This document shows positions 5,479 to 7,930 of a stretch of 7,930 nt of DNA, one piece after another; within the stretch, counting starts at the first letter, position 1, and each line of letters opens with the position of its first letter. Under the pieces are notes generated by a model. That model did no database searches. It saw only the letters and a list, made by a program, of their open reading frames with translations, and was not told the origin of the DNA. The stretch lies in assembly GCA_020059785.1 (NCBI GenBank), contig JAGVBL010000410.1, positions 1 through 7,930 on the forward strand. The letters run 5' to 3'. The position numbers were made by a program, and so were the translations under genes. This DNA comes from Ignavibacteriales bacterium. Its GTDB lineage: Bacteria > Bacteroidota > Ignavibacteria > Ignavibacteriales > Melioribacteraceae.

Positions 5479-7218
5479 AATAACGAAAATAAATATATCC
5501 AGCTACCTCAATTCACACGTGGTTTCTTCGAATCGGAAGAGAGTTTTTCATGGATCGGCAATGGTTCATTTGGCGGTAAAGCAAGCGGTCTTGCATTCAT
5601 AAAAAAAATTATTGATGATAATATTAACCAACAGGAATTTCCTAATGCAATCGTAAACATCCCTAGAATGGTAGTTCTAAGAACATCTATCTTCGATGCA
5701 TTTATGGAAAGAAATAATCTCTTCAACTTTGCTCTTAGCGAAGAATCCGATTACAAGATTATTAATGAATTCTTAAAAGCCGATCTACCTGTTGAAATAC
5801 TGGGAGACCTTAGAACCATAATTGAAAAAGTAAAAGTTCCTCTAGCTGTAAGATCCTCTAGTATGCTGGAAGATGCAAAATATGAACCCTTTGCCGGAAT
5901 CTACGCAACTAAAATGATTTCCAACAATCAACCGAGTCTCGATACACGGTTCACTAAACTTATTGAAGCAGTAAAATTTGTTTATGCTTCCACCTTCTTT
6001 AAGACATCTAAAGATTATTTCAAGGTTTCCAGTCATTCTGTACATGAAGAAAAAATGGCTGTTATAATCCAGGAAGTTGTTGGTCAGACCAGGAATCTCC
6101 GTTACTATCCTCATATATCAGGTGTAGCAAAATCGTTCAATTTTTATCCTTCGGGTAAATCGAAACCTGAGCAGGGAGTTGTAAACCTTGCATTGGGTTT
6201 AGGCAAAACGATTGTTGATGGAGGAATTGTATGGACGTATTGCCCGGAATATCCTAAGTCGCCACCTCCATTCGGAGATCCCAAGGATATGCTCAATACA
6301 ACTCAAACTACTTTCTGGTCAGTCAATATGAATACGCTTGTTGATTACGATCCTACAAAAGAAACTGAGTTTTTGATCCTTAACAATTTACAAGAAGCCG
6401 ATTACGATAATACTTTAGTTCATTCTGCATCTACATACGATTCCCGCTCAAATAAAATTGTAATGGGTGTAGGAGCTGATGGACCCAGGGTTATAAACTT
6501 TATGCCCCTCCTGTATATGAATGAATTCGGGTTTAATGATTTGATAAAAAAACTTATGAAAATATCTGCCGATGCAGTAGAAAACCCGGTAGAAATAGAA
6601 TTCGCTGCAACAATCGATAAAGAAAATGATAAACTCAATTTCGGATTCTTACAGGTGCGTCCTATGGTGGTTTCTGCAGAGGAGATTGATATAGATAATT
6701 CGGAATTGGAAGGAGATGATTTGTTAGTTGCATCTAATAGGGCAATGGGTAATGGTATAATAGAAGATATTAGTGATGTTGTTTTCGTTAATCCGGATAA
6801 ATTCGATAAAAAATTTACACAGAAAATTGCACAGGAAATTGATTCAATAAATAAAATTCTTGTAAAAGAAAATCTGCCATATTTGTTAATTGGATTTGGA
6901 AGATGGGGTTCATCAGATCCTTGGCTTGGAATCCCTATTGATTGGAGTCAGATTGCCGGTGCTAAAGTGATTGTTGAATCAACTTTATTTGGAATTAATG
7001 TCGAGTTGAGTCAGGGTTCTCACTTCTTTCACAATCTTTCCAGTTTTAACGTTTGTTATTTTTCGATAAATTATGATGGTAAGTTTACAATAGATTGGGA
7101 TTGGCTAAATAATCAAACATTAGTAAAAGAAACTGAATTTGTAAGACATGTTAAACTTAATAATCCTCTCAAAATAAAAGTTAATGGAAGAAAGGGAATT
7201 GGAGTAATTAAAAAATGA
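5476..7218 (+). CDS. PEP synthase/PPDK-type ATP-grasp (PPDK_N) protein without swivel or PEP barrel
   Basis: The 580 residues hold a complete nucleotide-binding domain of the PEP synthase / pyruvate phosphate dikinase type. GNGSFGGKASGLA (28-40) is the glycine-rich Lys motif. VPLAVRSSSMLED (121-133) with EPFAGIYATKM (137-147) is the VRSS..ED..FAG motif. MAVIIQEVVG (194-203), PHISGVA (212-218) and NLALGLGKTIVDGG (237-250) follow. VEIEFA (372-377) and FLQVRPM (391-397) close the domain with the usual Gln-x-Arg-Pro. True PEP synthases then carry a phosphohistidine domain and a barrel, about 790 residues in all; neither is recognisable here. Residues 400-580 form another region with IGFGRWGSSDPWLGIPIDW (472-490) and QGSHFFHN (513-520), which I recall from Bacteroidota/Chlorobi relatives but cannot name. 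It should bind ATP in the cytoplasm; the acceptor is unknown, so annotation as PEP synthase would be misleading. The stop overlaps the next start as ATGA. Confidence 0.88.
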   Translation: MNNENKYIQLPQFTRGFFESEESFSWIGNGSFGGKASGLAFIKKIIDDNINQQEFPNAIVNIPRMVVLRTSIFDAFMERNNLFNFALSEESDYKIINEFLKADLPVEILGDLRTIIEKVKVPLAVRSSSMLEDAKYEPFAGIYATKMISNNQPSLDTRFTKLIEAVKFVYASTFFKTSKDYFKVSSHSVHEEKMAVIIQEVVGQTRNLRYYPHISGVAKSFNFYPSGKSKPEQGVVNLALGLGKTIVDGGIVWTYCPEYPKSPPPFGDPKDMLNTTQTTFWSVNMNTLVDYDPTKETEFLILNNLQEADYDNTLVHSASTYDSRSNKIVMGVGADGPRVINFMPLLYMNEFGFNDLIKKLMKISADAVENPVEIEFAATIDKENDKLNFGFLQVRPMVVSAEEIDIDNSELEGDDLLVASNRAMGNGIIEDISDVVFVNPDKFDKKFTQKIAQEIDSINKILVKENLPYLLIGFGRWGSSDPWLGIPIDWSQIAGAKVIVESTLFGINVELSQGSHFFHNLSSFNVCYFSINYDGKFTIDWDWLNNQTLVKETEFVRHVKLNNPLKIKVNGRKGIGVIKK

Positions 7219-7930
7219 CGAGAGAACAGAAACCAATAGACAATTTAGTATTGGAACTTCAGGAAAGAGCAAAAGAACTGAATTGTCTATATACTATTGA
7301 AGACAGTTTAAATCGATCCGATATTTCATTGCGTCAGGCATTTCATACTGTTATTAATGCAATTCCCCAGGCATGGCAGTTTCCAAATGTTTGTAAAGCT
7401 AAACTGATTTATGGAGACATAGTATATCAAACAAGCGATTTTGAAGAAACTAAATGGCAACTCACTTCTGATGTTGTAGTGCAAGATCAAAAGGTTGGTT
7501 CAATTTCGGTTTTTTATTTAGAAGAAATGCCGTCAGCTCATATAGGTCCATTCCTAAAAGAAGAGAAAAAATTACTCGATACTATTGCTGAAAGATTAGG
7601 TCACTTTATTTTGCATCAAAAACTGAAAACTGTATTTAATGAATTTAAAGTTGCAAGAGAATCAGTTCAGGGTAAAGCAAAAGGGGAATGGCGGATTGTA
7701 CTGGATATGATTCGTAAAACAGATCCCAACCTTTTTATTAGTTTGATGAGAAAGATGCTTCATCTGTTGTGCTGGAAGGGAATTGAAGAAGCAGAAATGC
7801 TAATGAAACATACGAGCATTACAAGGCGCACTGGTGATGAGGATTCAACGGAAGATGAGAATAAACCGTTAAAAGTAAAAAAAATTGTTAACTATGATCA
7901 GTATGTTGAAACTATTCAACGGTTAGCTGA
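7215..7930 (+). CDS. GAF-like sensor region, probable N-terminus of a second PPDK_N protein (cut by window edge)
   Basis: I translated 238 codons with no stop before the window ends. A short N-terminal helix with LELQERAKELNCLYTIEDSL (13-32) leads into a GAF-like fold: a helix with AFHTVINAIPQAWQFPNVC (42-60), strands around AKLIYGDIVYQ and VGSISVFYLEE (94-104), then GPFLKEEKKLLDTIAERLGH (111-130). Next come a helical part with KMLHLLCWKGIEEAEMLMKH (180-199) and a charged linker (206-222). From memory, this arrangement opens proteins of about 900 residues whose second half is a PPDK_N ATP-grasp domain; that half would lie outside the window. The ligand of the sensor part is unknown. Translation starts at the ATG of the ATGA overlap, with GGAG (7201-7204) ten bases upstream, so coupling with the preceding gene is likely. 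The alternative is a stand-alone regulator. Confidence 0.75.
   Translation, partial: MTREQKPIDNLVLELQERAKELNCLYTIEDSLNRSDISLRQAFHTVINAIPQAWQFPNVCKAKLIYGDIVYQTSDFEETKWQLTSDVVVQDQKVGSISVFYLEEMPSAHIGPFLKEEKKLLDTIAERLGHFILHQKLKTVFNEFKVARESVQGKAKGEWRIVLDMIRKTDPNLFISLMRKMLHLLCWKGIEEAEMLMKHTSITRRTGDEDSTEDENKPLKVKKIVNYDQYVETIQRLA

Noticed and set aside
7210..7225. A frameshift splitting one long gene into the two ATP-grasp-region reading frames
   Set aside because: The first protein ends after a complete patterned C-terminal region. The second opens with its own ATG, a GGAG site and a recognisable N-terminal sensor region, so an ATGA overlap of two genes is the simpler reading.

Overview
The window is AT-rich (roughly 35-38% GC by eye) bacterial chromosome. 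It is densely coded, with six protein genes, two of them cut by the window edges. The organism is probably from the Bacteroidota / Chlorobiota / Ignavibacteriota group. The hints are a signal peptide ending in the typical Ala-Gln junction, low GC, a possible TTTG-N20-TAnnTTT promoter, and a pair of PPDK_N-type ATP-grasp genes of a kind I associate with that group. This is an inference from style, not a marker-gene assignment. No mobile element, CRISPR array, tRNA or rRNA is visible.

Left part (1-2757, minus strand): an exported prolyl oligopeptidase (S9A) is followed 34 bases later by a lysozyme-like protein that runs off the left edge. They are probably co-transcribed. A 96-bp divergent intergenic region separates the peptidase from galT on the plus strand.

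Middle (2854-5378, plus strand): galT encodes galactose-1-phosphate uridylyltransferase (Leloir pathway). After a 200-bp gap comes glutamate dehydrogenase, a link between carbon and nitrogen metabolism. The gap is not plain spacer. It holds an 11-13 bp inverted repeat overlapping a candidate promoter, then a long imperfect stem-loop of about 29 base pairs (3991-4081) that ends exactly at the glutamate dehydrogenase Shine-Dalgarno. This is a good candidate for a structured regulatory leader. A strong intrinsic terminator (5424-5457) follows the gene.

Right part (5476-7930, plus strand): two genes overlapping by ATGA. The first starts at TTG and encodes a 580-residue protein that has the PEP synthase/PPDK ATP-grasp domain but no recognisable phosphohistidine swivel or PEP/pyruvate barrel. 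In their place is an unassigned C-terminal region with a GRWGSSDPWLG segment. The second is cut by the right edge. It begins with a GAF-like sensor region of a type I recall at the N-terminus of larger PPDK_N proteins. The pair looks like a two-gene ATP-grasp module of unknown function and is the most interesting protein-level content here. Its position behind glutamate dehydrogenase suggests, but does not show, a role in central carbon/nitrogen control.
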